DNA of 64,000 nucleotides from Alloyangia pacifica (GCF_020524285.1 NZ_JAIVKX010000008.1:186001-250000); one strand, 5' to 3'. Positions 9,239 to 18,162 are shown, numbered from the stretch's first letter. Notes: generated by a model not told the origin, from the sequence alone. Made by a program: numbers and translations.

Positions 9239-10048
9239 TTAGGCCTTGAGCCGCCAGCCGGTGCGGAACAGCCCCCAGGCCATCAGCGAGACCACCAGCG
9301 TGGCGAAGATCGCCACCGCGGCCCCGAGCGCCGGGTTCGCGTCGGACACGCCCAGCACGCCGTAGCGCGCCCCGTCGATCAGGTAGAAGACCGGGTTGAA
9401 ATGGGTGATCTCGTAGAGCCCGGGCGGCAGCGCCTCGACCGAGTAGAACGTGCCTGACAGGAAGGCGAGCGGCGTCACGATGAAGTTGGTGATCGCCGCC
9501 ATCTGGTCGAACTTGTTGGCGAAGAGTCCCGCCACGATGCCCACCGCCGACAGGAACGCCCCGCCGAGGAACACGAAGCCGAGCACGATCAGCGGATGCG
9601 CCGGCACCAGCCCGGTGGTGACCCAAAGGCCCGCCAGGATGGCACAGGCCACCACGAGGCCGCGGGCAATGCCCCCGGCAAGATAGCCGATCACCAGTTC
9701 GAAGGGCGCCAGCGGCGGCATCAGCGTGTCGACGATATTGCCCTGCACCTTCGAGATGACGATCGACGAGGAGGTATTGGCAAAGGCATTCTGAATCACC
9801 GTCATCATCAGGATGCCCGGCGCGATGAACCGGGTGAAAGGAACCCCCATCACCTCGCCGCGGGTCGGCCCTATCGCAATGGTGAAGATCACCAGGAACA
9901 GACCGGCCGTGACCAGCGGCGCAAGAAGCGTCTGCGTCCAGACCGCGAGAAAGCGCTGCGTTTCCCGGCGGCAGAGCGTGGCGAGGCCGAGCCAGTTCAC
10001 GGCGCCGAAACGGCGCGCACCGGGCTCGAAGCGGGCTTGGCTGTCCAT
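9239..10048 (-). CDS. ABC-2 type transporter permease
   Basis: The 269-aa product has six membrane helices and the ABC-2 layout. It has an N-terminal cytoplasmic stretch with CRRETQRFLAVWTQTLLAPL, a long central VQGNIVDTLMPPLAPFELV segment and the signature FLSGTFYSVEALPPGLYEIT near residue 205. It resembles the YadH/NodJ group of exporters of lipids, polysaccharides or drugs. No ATP-binding partner lies beside it, so the ATPase must be encoded elsewhere. Its gene is divergent from gcrA and ends at the shared terminator after pcs. Confidence 0.87.
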   Translation of the reverse strand: MDSQARFEPGARRFGAVNWLGLATLCRRETQRFLAVWTQTLLAPLVTAGLFLVIFTIAIGPTRGEVMGVPFTRFIAPGILMMTVIQNAFANTSSSIVISKVQGNIVDTLMPPLAPFELVIGYLAGGIARGLVVACAILAGLWVTTGLVPAHPLIVLGFVFLGGAFLSAVGIVAGLFANKFDQMAAITNFIVTPLAFLSGTFYSVEALPPGLYEITHFNPVFYLIDGARYGVLGVSDANPALGAAVAIFATLVVSLMAWGLFRTGWRLKA

Positions 10049-10075
10049 AAGGTCTCCTTTCCGTCTGGGTCCGGC

Positions 10076-10103
10076 TTGTAACTCGGCAACCGATGACTAC
10101 AAT
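10076..10103 (+). promoter_or_regulatory. Likely sigma70-type promoter of gcrA
   Basis: TTGTAA (10076-10081) and TACAAT (10098-10103) are separated by 16 bp, giving a good vegetative-type promoter. Transcription would start near 10110, about 60 nt before the gcrA ATG. This is from pattern matching only. Confidence 0.55.
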
Positions 10104-10156
10104 AGGGCCCCTGATGGAATTTTCAGGCGGCCCTCGATCACGGGCCGCTTTTTCTC
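10104..10156 (+). promoter_or_regulatory. Putative attenuator-like leader of gcrA with two exclusive hairpins
   Basis: An upstream hairpin pairs AGGGCC-CCTGA (10104-10114) with TCAGG (10123-10127) and GGCCCT (10129-10134), with one bulged base. A second hairpin pairs GCGGCCC (10127-10133) with GGGCCGC (10142-10148) and runs straight into TTTTTCTC. The two share bases 10127-10133 and cannot form together. The second has the form of an intrinsic terminator, yet it lies directly before the gcrA ribosome site (AAGGA, 10161-10165). A terminated short RNA or attenuation is inferred. Confidence 0.5.
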
Positions 10157-10171
10157 AAGCAAGGATCGTAC

Positions 10172-10777
10172 ATGTCCTGGACGGATGAGCGCGTCGAGCT
10201 TCTCAAGAAGATGTGGGCCGAGGGCCAGTCGGCCAGCCAGATCGCCAAGGAACTTGGCGGCGTCACCCGCAACGCGGTGATTGGCAAGGTCCACCGGCTC
10301 GGCCTGTCGAACCGCACCGCCCCCGCAGGCGGCGCAGCCCCTGCCGCTCCCGCGGCCCCGGTCAAGGAAGCCAAACCCGCCGCCAAGGAAGCCAAGGCCA
10401 AGCCCGCGCCCAAGGCCGAGCCGGCCCCGCCCCCCGAGCCCGCGCGCGAGACCGCAACGGCGGTCGAGACTCGCCCGGCCCCGCTCGGCCCGTCGCGCAA
10501 GCCGATCGTGCCCGCCGGCCAGCCGCTGCCGCCGCAGCCCTCGGCGAACGAGATCAGCCCCGAGGCGCTGGCCAAGGTTTCCGAGATCGAGAAGAAGGCG
10601 AAGAAGCTGTCGCTGATGGATCTCACCGAGCGCACCTGCAAGTGGCCGGTCGGCGACCCGGCGACCGACGACTTCTGGTTCTGCGGCCTGCCCGTGCAGC
10701 AGGGCAAGCCCTACTGCGAAGCCCACGTGGGCGTGGCCTTCCAGCCGATGTCCTCGCGCCGCGACCGCCGCCGCTGA
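10172..10777 (+). CDS. gcrA: Cell-cycle transcriptional regulator GcrA
   Basis: GcrA binds sigma70-RNA polymerase and promoters with m6A-methylated GANTC sites, and controls cell-cycle genes in alphaproteobacteria. The N-terminal domain MSWTDERVELLKKMW, followed by SQIAKELGGVTRNAVIGKVH, is the diagnostic helix-turn-helix. A low-complexity Pro/Ala/Lys linker spans about residues 50-130. The conserved C-terminal sigma-binding part holds RTCKWPVGDPATDDFWFCGL and KPYCEAH, with the usual cysteines. The 201-aa length is normal. It has its own promoter, an attenuator-like leader and a terminator, so it is monocistronic. Confidence 0.96.
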   Translation: MSWTDERVELLKKMWAEGQSASQIAKELGGVTRNAVIGKVHRLGLSNRTAPAGGAAPAAPAAPVKEAKPAAKEAKAKPAPKAEPAPPPEPARETATAVETRPAPLGPSRKPIVPAGQPLPPQPSANEISPEALAKVSEIEKKAKKLSLMDLTERTCKWPVGDPATDDFWFCGLPVQQGKPYCEAHVGVAFQPMSSRRDRRR

Positions 10778-10795
10778 ACCACCCCGCAAGATTTC

Positions 10796-10832
10796 AAACC
10801 GCCCGCGCCTTCCGGCCCGGGCGGTTTTTTTT
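10796..10832 (+). terminator. Rho-independent terminator of gcrA
   Basis: AAACCGCCCG (10796-10805) pairs with CGGGCGGTTT (10818-10827), followed by eight consecutive T residues. It lies 20 bp after the gcrA stop codon. Confidence 0.93.
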
Positions 10833-10958
10833 GCCGGCCCCGCCCCCATCCTTCTTTGCCTGCCCCGGCCCCATCCCCGGCCGATTTCCGCCAGAAGCGC
10901 AGGGGGTTGCGCAACCTCCTTCCACACTCCAGCGTTGTGACAGACGCAAGAGTGAACC

Positions 10959-12743
10959 GTGATGACAGACCTCGTTTCCCAGATCGCCGACTACGATTCC
11001 CTGATCGCCCTCGGGCTGATCCTCGGCCTCTTCGTCGTCTTCATGCTCGAGCTCTACCCGCCCGAGGTGCCCGCCGCCGGGCTTGCCGCCCTCTTCGTGG
11101 CCCTCGGCTACGTCGGCTCCGACCAGCTTCTTTCGGTGTTCTCCAACCCCGCGCCGCTGACCATCGCGGCGATGTTCGTGCTCTCCGGCGCGCTGGTGCG
11201 CACGGGGGTGCTCGAGGCGATCTCGGACCTGGTGATCTCCCAGGCGCAGGAGCGGCCCGGCCTCGCGCTGATGGTGATCCTCGGGGTGACGCTGGTCGCC
11301 TCGGGTTTCGTCAACAACACGCCGGTGGTGCTGGTGCTGATCCCCGTCGTGATCCGCCTCGCCGCCGCGCTCGGCAAGGCCCCGACCCGGCTGCTGATCC
11401 CGCTGAGCTACGTGGCGATCCTCGGCGGCACCTGCACGCTGATCGGCACCTCGACCAACCTGCTGGTCGATGGCGTGGCACGCGGACAGGGGATTGCCCC
11501 CTTCGGCATCTTCGAGATCACCCCGGTCGGCCTGCTGGTGGCCCTGGCGGGCGGCACGACCCTCGCGATTCTCGGCCCGCTGCTGCTGCCCGACCGCGCC
11601 GCCAGCGACCCCGAGCAGATGCTCGGCGAGACCACCTTCCTGTCGGAGGCGGTGCTCGCCGACGAGACCTACGCCGACAAGCCGCTCTCCGAGATCGCGC
11701 CGCTCAACCGCAGCGGCGTGCGGGTGACCGGCCTGCGCCGCAAGGGCAGCCCGCTGCCCGCGCCGCTGGAGGAGCAGGTGCTTGAAAAGGGCGACACGGT
11801 GATCCTGCGCGCCCCGACCTCCGAGCTGCTCACCCTGCACGACGATCCGGGGCTGAAGATCGGGTTGCGCCGCGGCGAGCCGCCCGAGGGCGAACTGGTG
11901 ACCGTCGAGGTGGTGGTCTCGCCGCGCAAGTCCTCGCTGGGCCGCAGCCTGCGCAGCATGTCGCTGGGCCGGCGCTTCGGGGTGCGGGTGCTCGGCGCGC
12001 ATCGACACGAGCACAACCCCGGCCCCGACCTCGGCTCGGTGCGGTTGCGCCCGGCCGACAAGCTGCTGCTGGAAGGGCCCTCCAGCGCCTTCCAGACGCT
12101 GGAGGACGAGGCGCAGCTGGTCTCGGTCAGCCGCCCCACCGGCCGCGCCTTCCGCCGCGGCCGCGCGCCGCTGGTGCTGGCGGCGCTGGCCGCCGTGGTG
12201 ACCCTTGCCGCCCTCGGCCTGATGGACATCGCGACGCTGTCGATCCTCGCGGTCGCCGCCATCCTCGTGCTGCGCTGCATCGACGCCGACGAGGCCTGGG
12301 GCGCGGTCGACGGCTCGGTGCTGGTGCTGATCTTCGCCATGCTGGTGGTCGGCCTCGGTCTGCAGAACACCGGCGCGGTCGACCTGCTGGTGGGCTGGCT
12401 GGCGCCGCCGATCTCTGGGCTTCCGCCGTTCTTCGCGCTGCTGGCGGTCTACCTGCTGGCCTCGCTGCTCACCGAGACCGTCACCAACAACGCCGTCGCC
12501 GTGGTCTTCACCCCGATCGCCATCGGCCTTGCCGAAAGCACCGGGCTGGATCCGCGCGCGCTCACGATTGCGGTGATGTTCGGCGCCTCGGCGAGCTTCG
12601 CCACGCCGATCGGCTACCAGACCAACACGCTGGTCTACGGCGCCGGCAACTACCGATTCTCCGACTTCCTGAAGATCGGGCTGGCGATGAACCTCGTGGC
12701 GGCCCTCGCCGCCTGCGCCGGGATCCTCTGGCTGTTCGGCTGA
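10959..12743 (+). CDS. SLC13-family permease with two TrkA-C (RCK_C) domains
   Basis: The 594-aa protein has an N-terminal membrane half (helices from about residue 15 to 190), two soluble RCK_C-like domains at about 210-285 and 300-375, and a second membrane half. Features include SGFVNNTPVVLVLIPVVI, GGTCTLIGTSTNLLVDG and near the end ASFATPIGYQTNTLVYGAG, which are the paired substrate and sodium-binding signatures of the DASS/SLC13 family. Proteins with this layout carry dicarboxylate, sulfate or related anions. The substrate cannot be told here. It is monocistronic between gcrA and rimO. Confidence 0.87.
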   Translation: MMTDLVSQIADYDSLIALGLILGLFVVFMLELYPPEVPAAGLAALFVALGYVGSDQLLSVFSNPAPLTIAAMFVLSGALVRTGVLEAISDLVISQAQERPGLALMVILGVTLVASGFVNNTPVVLVLIPVVIRLAAALGKAPTRLLIPLSYVAILGGTCTLIGTSTNLLVDGVARGQGIAPFGIFEITPVGLLVALAGGTTLAILGPLLLPDRAASDPEQMLGETTFLSEAVLADETYADKPLSEIAPLNRSGVRVTGLRRKGSPLPAPLEEQVLEKGDTVILRAPTSELLTLHDDPGLKIGLRRGEPPEGELVTVEVVVSPRKSSLGRSLRSMSLGRRFGVRVLGAHRHEHNPGPDLGSVRLRPADKLLLEGPSSAFQTLEDEAQLVSVSRPTGRAFRRGRAPLVLAALAAVVTLAALGLMDIATLSILAVAAILVLRCIDADEAWGAVDGSVLVLIFAMLVVGLGLQNTGAVDLLVGWLAPPISGLPPFFALLAVYLLASLLTETVTNNAVAVVFTPIAIGLAESTGLDPRALTIAVMFGASASFATPIGYQTNTLVYGAGNYRFSDFLKIGLAMNLVAALAACAGILWLFG

Positions 12744-12761
12744 GGATGTACCACAAGAAAT

Positions 12762-12867
12762 GATAGGGGGCGCTGCCCCCTCGGCGCTGCGCGCCTCACC
12801 CCCTGCGTATTTGAAAAGAGAAGACGTTCCGGGTGGCGTACCCGGCTTCTTCTCTTTCGAAATACGC
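12762..12867. repeat. Palindromic intergenic (REP-like) element, copy 1
   Basis: The element begins 18 bp after the SLC13 stop with GATAGGGGGCGCTGCCCCC. It continues through a small GC hairpin into GCGTATTTGAAAAGAGAAG (12805-12823), which pairs with a 19-nt arm at 12849-12867 with two mismatches around an inner perfect stem CCGGGT/ACCCGG (12829-12845). A related sequence, in the same orientation to the upstream gene, lies at 44347-44416. Confidence 0.6.
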
Positions 12868-12952
12868 AAATCCCATCCCCTCCGCAGGCGCGGCGGCGCG
12901 GATTGGCGCGCGTCGTGCAACCACCCTTTTCGGACGCCGTGAGAGCGCGTAT

Positions 12953-14317
12953 ATGCCGCCCATGCAGAATCCGCCCGATCTTCGCCCCGACCTTGCCCGC
13001 GCCCGCGTCACGGAAACCCGCCGCGACGGCCAGCCGACCATCGGCATGGTCTCGCTTGGCTGCCCCAAGGCGCTGGTCGACAGCGAGCGCATCCTCACCC
13101 GGCTGCGCGCCGAGGGCTACGGCATCTCGCCCGACTATTCGGGCGCCGACGCGGTGATCGTCAACACCTGCGGCTTTCTCGACAGCGCCAAGGCCGAAAG
13201 CCTCGAGGCGATCGGCGAGGCGCTGAAGGAGAACGGCCGGGTCATCGTCACCGGATGTCTCGGCGCCGAGCCCGAATATATCACCGGCACCCACCCGAAG
13301 GTGCTGGCGGTCACCGGCCCGCACCAGTACGAGCAGGTGCTCGACGCGGTGCATGGTGCCGTGCCGCCCTCCCCCGATCCCTTCGTCGACCTGCTGCCGG
13401 GCTCGGGCGTCAAGCTCACGCCGCGGCACTACAGCTACCTGAAGATCTCGGAAGGCTGTAACCACAAGTGCAAGTTCTGCATCATCCCCGACATGCGCGG
13501 TCTGCTCACCTCGCGGCCGCAGCGCGCGGTGCTGCGCGAGGCCGAGAAACTGGTCGAGGCCGGGGTGAAGGAGCTGCTGGTGATCTCGCAGGACACCTCG
13601 GCCTATGGCACCGACTGGAAGGACCGGGACGAGAAATTCCCGATCCTTTCGCTCGCCCGTGATCTGGGCCAGTTCGGCGCCTGGGTGCGGATGCATTACG
13701 TCTACCCCTACCCGCACGTGCGCGAGCTGATCCCAGCGATGGCCGAGGGGCTGGTGCTGCCCTATCTCGACATCCCGTTCCAGCACGCCCACCCCGAGAC
13801 CCTGAAGCGCATGGCACGCCCCGCCGCGGCCGCGCGCACGCTCGACGAGATCGCCGCATGGCGTTCCGACTGCCCCGACATCACCCTGCGCTCGACCTTC
13901 ATCGTCGGCTACCCCGGCGAGACCGAGGACGAGTTCCAGACGCTGCTCGAGTGGATGGACGAGGCGCAGCTCGACCGGGTCGGCTGCTTCAAGTACGAGA
14001 ACGTCGAGGGCGCGCGCTCGAACGCGCTGCCGGACCATGTGCCCGAAGAGGTCAAGCAGGACCGCTGGGAGCGCTTCATGGAGAAGGCGCAGGCGATCTC
14101 GGAAGCCAAGCTCGAGTCCAAGGTCGGCCAGACCCTGCAGGTGCTGGTGGACGAGGTCGACGAGGACGCAGCCACCTGCCGCACCAAGGCCGATGCGCCG
14201 GAGATCGACGGCAACCTGTTCATCGACGAGGGCTTCGAGCACCTCAAGCCCGGCGATATGGTCACCGTCGAGGTCGACGAGGCCGGGGAATACGACCTCT
14301 GGGGCCGGCTGGTCTGA
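12953..14317 (+). CDS. rimO: Ribosomal protein S12 methylthiotransferase RimO
   Basis: The radical-SAM enzyme methylthiolates the conserved aspartate of ribosomal protein S12. The N-terminal cluster cysteines are in [25 protein letters not shown] and TGCLGAEPE. The radical-SAM site is [19 protein letters not shown]-terminal TRAM domain ends in DLWGRLV. The DMRG after the CIIP motif marks RimO rather than MiaB or MtaB. The ATG at 12953 follows GAGAG by seven bases. The ATG at 12962 would shorten the protein by three residues. Confidence 0.95.
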   Translation: MPPMQNPPDLRPDLARARVTETRRDGQPTIGMVSLGCPKALVDSERILTRLRAEGYGISPDYSGADAVIVNTCGFLDSAKAESLEAIGEALKENGRVIVTGCLGAEPEYITGTHPKVLAVTGPHQYEQVLDAVHGAVPPSPDPFVDLLPGSGVKLTPRHYSYLKISEGCNHKCKFCIIPDMRGLLTSRPQRAVLREAEKLVEAGVKELLVISQDTSAYGTDWKDRDEKFPILSLARDLGQFGAWVRMHYVYPYPHVRELIPAMAEGLVLPYLDIPFQHAHPETLKRMARPAAAARTLDEIAAWRSDCPDITLRSTFIVGYPGETEDEFQTLLEWMDEAQLDRVGCFKYENVEGARSNALPDHVPEEVKQDRWERFMEKAQAISEAKLESKVGQTLQVLVDEVDEDAATCRTKADAPEIDGNLFIDEGFEHLKPGDMVTVEVDEAGEYDLWGRLV

Positions 14318-14320
14318 GCG

Positions 14321-15217
14321 TCAGGCCGCGCCTTCGGGCGCGGCGATCTTCTTGCCGAGATACTTCTTGCGCGGCGGCGCCGGCAGGTCGACGATCGCCG
14401 CCTCGCCCTGCGCGAGGAAGGCAAAGGCCAGCTGGCAATCGATGCCGCAGGCGAGGATGTCGTCATACCAGCGCTCGTTCAGCGCCGCGATCCGCGGATC
14501 CGCCATGTCGCGCAGGATGAAGTTGGTGGTGAACAGCCGGTCCGTCTCCAGCGTCTTGCCCGCCTCCATCTGCGCCAGCGTGTAGCGCAGCATCTGGTGC
14601 GCCTGCTCGCGGTAGCGGTCCTGGAACAGCGAGTCGGTGAACTCCCAGAGGATATTGCCCTCGATATGCGGGCTCAGCCGCAGCGCCATGGCCCCGCCCG
14701 CCTCGACCAGCCGGTCGCGGAGACCTTCCAGATCGCCATGCGGAATGCGCCGCTTGTCGTCCATGTAGGTCAGGAAGCGGTGCCGCGCGAGATCGGGGAA
14801 GAGATGCGGCAGCGCCTTGGCCACCTTGGCCTGATGCGCGCTCAGCACCGGGTTCTTCGACACCGGCAGGTCGAGGAAGATCGGCTTCCAGCCCAGCCCC
14901 TCGACGATCTCCAGCGCGCTGCGGTTGTTCGACACGAAGTAATGCGGCCAGTTCTTGGGCCGGTTGTTCCTGTCGTAAGTGAAGCTGCCAAGCGGCCCGC
15001 AGTAGGTCGAGTAGACCGCCATCTCGCTCGTCTCGCCCGCATGCACCGGCGCGCTGCCGATCAGCGGCAGCAGCGCCTCGCGCTGCAGCGGCGCCCGGTC
15101 GAACTCGTTGGAAATGCCACTGCTGTCATGCTCGATGCGGCGCACCGTCTTGCGCAGGGACCGCGTCATCCGGCGGTACTTGACGATGGCGCGCAGTTTC
15201 ATCAGGGCGAGGGACAA
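14321..15217 (-). CDS. Uncharacterised protein, possibly DUF616-type glycosyltransferase-like
   Basis: The 298-aa soluble product has a basic N-terminus. Its core reads VYSTYCGPLGSFTYDRNNRP, then HYFVSNNRSALEIVEGLGWK, RFLTYMDDKRRIPHGD and near the end ERWYDDILACGIDCQLAFAF. This order of a YxTY start, an FxSNN strand, an aspartate-rich strand and a final W...E/D-I...Q block resembles DUF616 proteins, which have a glycosyltransferase-like fold. The match is from memory and weak. It is divergent from a sugar-transferase-like gene and ends three bases after rimO on the other strand. Confidence 0.55.
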   Translation of the reverse strand: MSLALMKLRAIVKYRRMTRSLRKTVRRIEHDSSGISNEFDRAPLQREALLPLIGSAPVHAGETSEMAVYSTYCGPLGSFTYDRNNRPKNWPHYFVSNNRSALEIVEGLGWKPIFLDLPVSKNPVLSAHQAKVAKALPHLFPDLARHRFLTYMDDKRRIPHGDLEGLRDRLVEAGGAMALRLSPHIEGNILWEFTDSLFQDRYREQAHQMLRYTLAQMEAGKTLETDRLFTTNFILRDMADPRIAALNERWYDDILACGIDCQLAFAFLAQGEAAIVDLPAPPRKKYLGKKIAAPEGAA

Positions 15218-15354
15218 GGCTGATCTCCATTCTTCGCGGCCGGGGATGCGCCGCTTGCGCGGGGCCGGTGCCCGGGCTAAGCCGGGTGAGTTTCCTTTTG
15301 ACCAAGTTGCGCAGCCTGCGCAACAGGGCGGGCGTATGGGGGCACGAGGCAGGC

Positions 15355-16209
15355 ATGACGGTTCGACGCATTTCCATGTTCTGGGCGCAGGGCGAGGCCG
15401 GCGCGCCCGATATCGTGAAACGCTGCTGGGACGCCTGGGCGCGGCTCAACCCCGGCTGGTCGCTGGAGATCGCCGACGAAAGCGACGCGGCGGCGGCCTT
15501 TCGCGCGCTGGGTCTGACGCATGTGCCCGCAACGCTGCAGGGCCGCGGCGACATCTTCCGCGTGCAGGACCTCGACCGGAAGGGCGGCGTCTACGTCGAT
15601 TGCGGCACCATCCCCTGCGCGCCGCTCGACGACTGGCTCGAGCCGCTGACCCGCACGGGCTTCTTCGCCTTCCACGACCCCTACCGCCGCCGCCCGGTTG
15701 AGAACTGGTTCCTCGTCTCCGAGCCGGGCCATGCGATCACCCGAGGCTGGCTCGAGGCGATGCGCGGCTACTGGGACCGCCCCCGCCGCGCGCAGAGCGC
15801 AAGGCGCGAGCTCGACCGTGGCGGCAAGGGCGCGCTGGCCTGCCGGCTTGCCGGGTTGCGCCGTGCCGACACCCGCAAGCGGGTGATCGAGCCGAAGAAC
15901 CGCATGTGGTCGGTGCAGCCCGGCGGCGGCGCCGAGCGCCCGGTCCACCCCTATTTCTGGCCGCACTACCTGTTCGACCTGCAGCTCCACCGCAGCGAGC
16001 CCTTCCGCGCCGCCTGGGCCGAGGTGCCCAAGCGCCCCTCCTACCGCCACCTGATGGTGCGGCACTGGAAGCGCGACTATGCGCGGATGACCGACCGCGA
16101 GCTGCTCAGCCTGCTCGATGCGCCGATGCAGAAGCTCTCGCTGAAAAGCGTGCCCTCCGAGAAGCACCTCGACTTGATCTTCGGTCAGGCGGAGCATCCG
16201 GCTCCCTGA
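15355..16209 (+). CDS. DXD-type glycosyltransferase / capsular polysaccharide synthesis protein
   Basis: The 284-aa product (from ATG 15355) starts with TVRRISMFWAQGEAGAPDIV and has the Gly_transf_sug block GRGDIFRVQDLDRKGGVYVD followed by CG. This is the place where OCH1-like transferases have GGVYxDxD for nucleotide-sugar binding. Here the DXD reads DCG, so metal binding may be altered. A GTG at 15268 would add 29 residues, but ATG 15355 has a GAGG site five bases upstream and leaves a normal promoter gap to the divergent gene. It probably modifies a cell-surface polymer. Confidence 0.7.
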   Translation: MTVRRISMFWAQGEAGAPDIVKRCWDAWARLNPGWSLEIADESDAAAAFRALGLTHVPATLQGRGDIFRVQDLDRKGGVYVDCGTIPCAPLDDWLEPLTRTGFFAFHDPYRRRPVENWFLVSEPGHAITRGWLEAMRGYWDRPRRAQSARRELDRGGKGALACRLAGLRRADTRKRVIEPKNRMWSVQPGGGAERPVHPYFWPHYLFDLQLHRSEPFRAAWAEVPKRPSYRHLMVRHWKRDYARMTDRELLSLLDAPMQKLSLKSVPSEKHLDLIFGQAEHPAP

Positions 16210-16248
16210 GCCTTGCCTCCCCCGTCCGGGCTGGTGCAAGAGACGGCC

Positions 16249-16842
16249 ATGGCCAAGCTGCATTTCCACTACTCCACCATGAACGCCGGCAAATCGACCC
16301 TGCTCCTGCAGGCGGCGCACAACTACCGCGAACGGGGCATGGAGGTCTTCCTGCTGACCGCCCGGCTCGACACGCGCGCCGGTCACGGGCGCATCGGCTC
16401 GCGCATCGGGCTGGGACAGGAGGCGGAGACCTTCGGCGCAGAGGATGATCTCTTCGCGGTGATCGCCGCGGCGCACCGCAAGACCCCGCTGGCCTGCGTG
16501 TTCATCGACGAGGCACAGTTCCTCACCGAGGAGCAGGTCTGGCAGCTTGCACGGGTGGTGGACGATCTGGGATTGCCGGTCATGGCCTACGGGCTGCGGG
16601 TGGATTTCCGCGGCCAGCTCTTCCCCGGCTCGGCGGCGCTGCTGGCGCTGGCGGATTCGCTGCGAGAGGTGCGCACCATCTGCCATTGCGGGCGCAAGGC
16701 GACCATGGTGATCCGGCAGGACGGTTCGGGCAAGGCGCTCAGCGACGGCGCGCAGGTGCAGATCGGCGGCAACGAGACCTATGTCTCGCTCTGCCGCAAG
16801 CATTGGCGCGCGGCGATGGGCGACACCCCCGCGCGCGCCTGA
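16249..16842 (+). CDS. tdk: Thymidine kinase
   Basis: The enzyme phosphorylates thymidine to dTMP in pyrimidine salvage. The 197-aa type II enzyme shows MNAGKST (P-loop) near residue 10, CVFIDEAQFLTEEQV (Walker B/DEAQF), and a zinc-binding CHCGRKATMV with a later C in SLCRKH. The ATG at 16249 gives the usual MAKLHFHYSTMNAGKS start. It follows the glycosyltransferase by 39 bp on the same strand and may be cotranscribed with it. Confidence 0.95.
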   Translation: MAKLHFHYSTMNAGKSTLLLQAAHNYRERGMEVFLLTARLDTRAGHGRIGSRIGLGQEAETFGAEDDLFAVIAAAHRKTPLACVFIDEAQFLTEEQVWQLARVVDDLGLPVMAYGLRVDFRGQLFPGSAALLALADSLREVRTICHCGRKATMVIRQDGSGKALSDGAQVQIGGNETYVSLCRKHWRAAMGDTPARA

Positions 16843-16873
16843 CCCGGACGGCCGCCGCCCGGGTCTGCTGCTG

Positions 16874-17827
16874 TCAGACCGGGTTCGGCACCGGCTCCCC
16901 GGCGAAGAAGGCCCGCAGGTTGGCCACCGCCATGCGGCCCATGTCCTCGCGCACTTCCAGCGCGGCGGTGCCGAGATGCGGCAGCAGCACCACATTGTCG
17001 AGATCGCGCAGCGCCTCGGGCACCTGCGGCTCGAACTCGTAGACATCGAGCCCCGCCCCGGCGATGCGCTTGTCCTGCAAGGCCGAGATCAGCGCCGCCT
17101 CGTCGACCACGTCGCCGCGGGAGATATTGATGAAATGCGCATGCGGGCGCATCGCCGCCAGAACGCCTTCGTTGACCGTGTGATGCGTCTGCGCGCCGCC
17201 CGGCAGGGCGGTGACGAGGATGTCGACATTGGCCGCCAGCTCCTCGGGCGTGTCGTAGCGCGTCGCCGGATGATCGAGCGATTTCTCGGAGCGGCTCATG
17301 TAGGCCACCTCCATGCCGAAGCCGTAGTGGCAGCGCCGCGCGATGGCCTGGCCGATGCGCCCCATGCCGAGGATGCCAACGGTTTTTCCGGTCACGTGCA
17401 GGCCCAGCATCTGCACCGGGTGCCAGCCCTGCCAACTGCCCATACGCACCAGCCGCTCGCCCTCGCCGGCGCGGCGGCAGGACATCAGGATCAGCGTCAT
17501 GGCGATATCGGCGGTGGCATCGGTGACGGCACCGGGCGTGTTGGTCACGGTGACCCCGGCATTGCGCGCCACTTCGACGTCGATGTGGTTGAAGCCCACC
17601 CCGAAGTTGGCGAGGATCTTTGCCCGCGGCACGCCGGCGGCGGCGAAGACCTCGGCGTTGTAGCTGTCACCCAGAGTCATCAGCACGCCGTCATAGTCCG
17701 ACAGCGAGGCAAGCATCTCCTCGCGGCTCATCGGATCGGGCCGGTTGCGGTAGGTCACGTCGAACTCGGCACGTGCCTCATCGACAACGCTCTCGGGCAG
17801 GTTTCGGGCAATCAGGATCTTGGTCAA
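16874..17827 (-). CDS. D-2-hydroxyacid dehydrogenase (glyoxylate/hydroxypyruvate reductase-like)
   Basis: The 317-aa NAD(P)-dependent enzyme shows the catalytic-domain halves flanking a Rossmann domain with [20 protein letters not shown] at about residue 150. The catalytic residues are visible in [10 protein letters not shown] (Arg), the following Glu in GLDVYEFEP, and [12 protein letters not shown] (His). [11 protein letters not shown] and [15 protein letters not shown] are typical of the glycerate dehydrogenase branch. The start overlaps the csaA stop (ATGA), placing it third in the proC-csaA operon. The precise substrate is not resolved. Confidence 0.87.
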   Translation of the reverse strand: MTKILIARNLPESVVDEARAEFDVTYRNRPDPMSREEMLASLSDYDGVLMTLGDSYNAEVFAAAGVPRAKILANFGVGFNHIDVEVARNAGVTVTNTPGAVTDATADIAMTLILMSCRRAGEGERLVRMGSWQGWHPVQMLGLHVTGKTVGILGMGRIGQAIARRCHYGFGMEVAYMSRSEKSLDHPATRYDTPEELAANVDILVTALPGGAQTHHTVNEGVLAAMRPHAHFINISRGDVVDEAALISALQDKRIAGAGLDVYEFEPQVPEALRDLDNVVLLPHLGTAALEVREDMGRMAVANLRAFFAGEPVPNPV

Positions 17828-18162
17828 TGCAGGCGTCCTCCCGGCGGTACGGTCTTGTCGGGGGTCGCAAGCACGATGGCCCCGGTCTCGTCGGAGAAAC
17901 CTAGAACGAGAACGTCGGACATGAAGGGGCCAATCTGCCGCGGCGGGAAATTGACCACGGCCATCACGGATTTACCGACCAGCTCCTCGGGCGCGTAATG
18001 CACGGTGATCTGCGCCGAGCTCTTCTTTTCGCCGATCTCCGGGCCGAAATCGATCCAGAGCTTGATGGCGGGCTTGCGGGCCTCGGGGAAAGGCTCCGCG
18101 CGGACCACCTTGCCCGCGCGGATGTCGACCTTGAGAAAGTCGTCGTAGCTGATCTCAGCCAT
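17824..18162 (-). CDS. csaA: CsaA-type tRNA-binding protein
   Basis: The 112-aa OB-fold protein belongs to the tRNA-binding domain family (CsaA, Trbp111). [20 protein letters not shown] opens the fold, and [19 protein letters not shown] is the characteristic C-terminal block. Homologues bind tRNA as dimers and CsaA has been linked to protein export as a chaperone. Its start overlaps the end of proC by eight bases, and its stop overlaps the next gene. Confidence 0.92.
   Translation of the reverse strand: MAEISYDDFLKVDIRAGKVVRAEPFPEARKPAIKLWIDFGPEIGEKKSSAQITVHYAPEELVGKSVMAVVNFPPRQIGPFMSDVLVLGFSDETGAIVLATPDKTVPPGGRLH

Noticed and set aside
10114-10188. 24-codon ORF (ATG at 10114) in the gcrA leader
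   Set aside because: No ribosome site is visible before it and it overlaps both hairpins. It is mentioned as a possible leader peptide but not supported enough to list as a gene.
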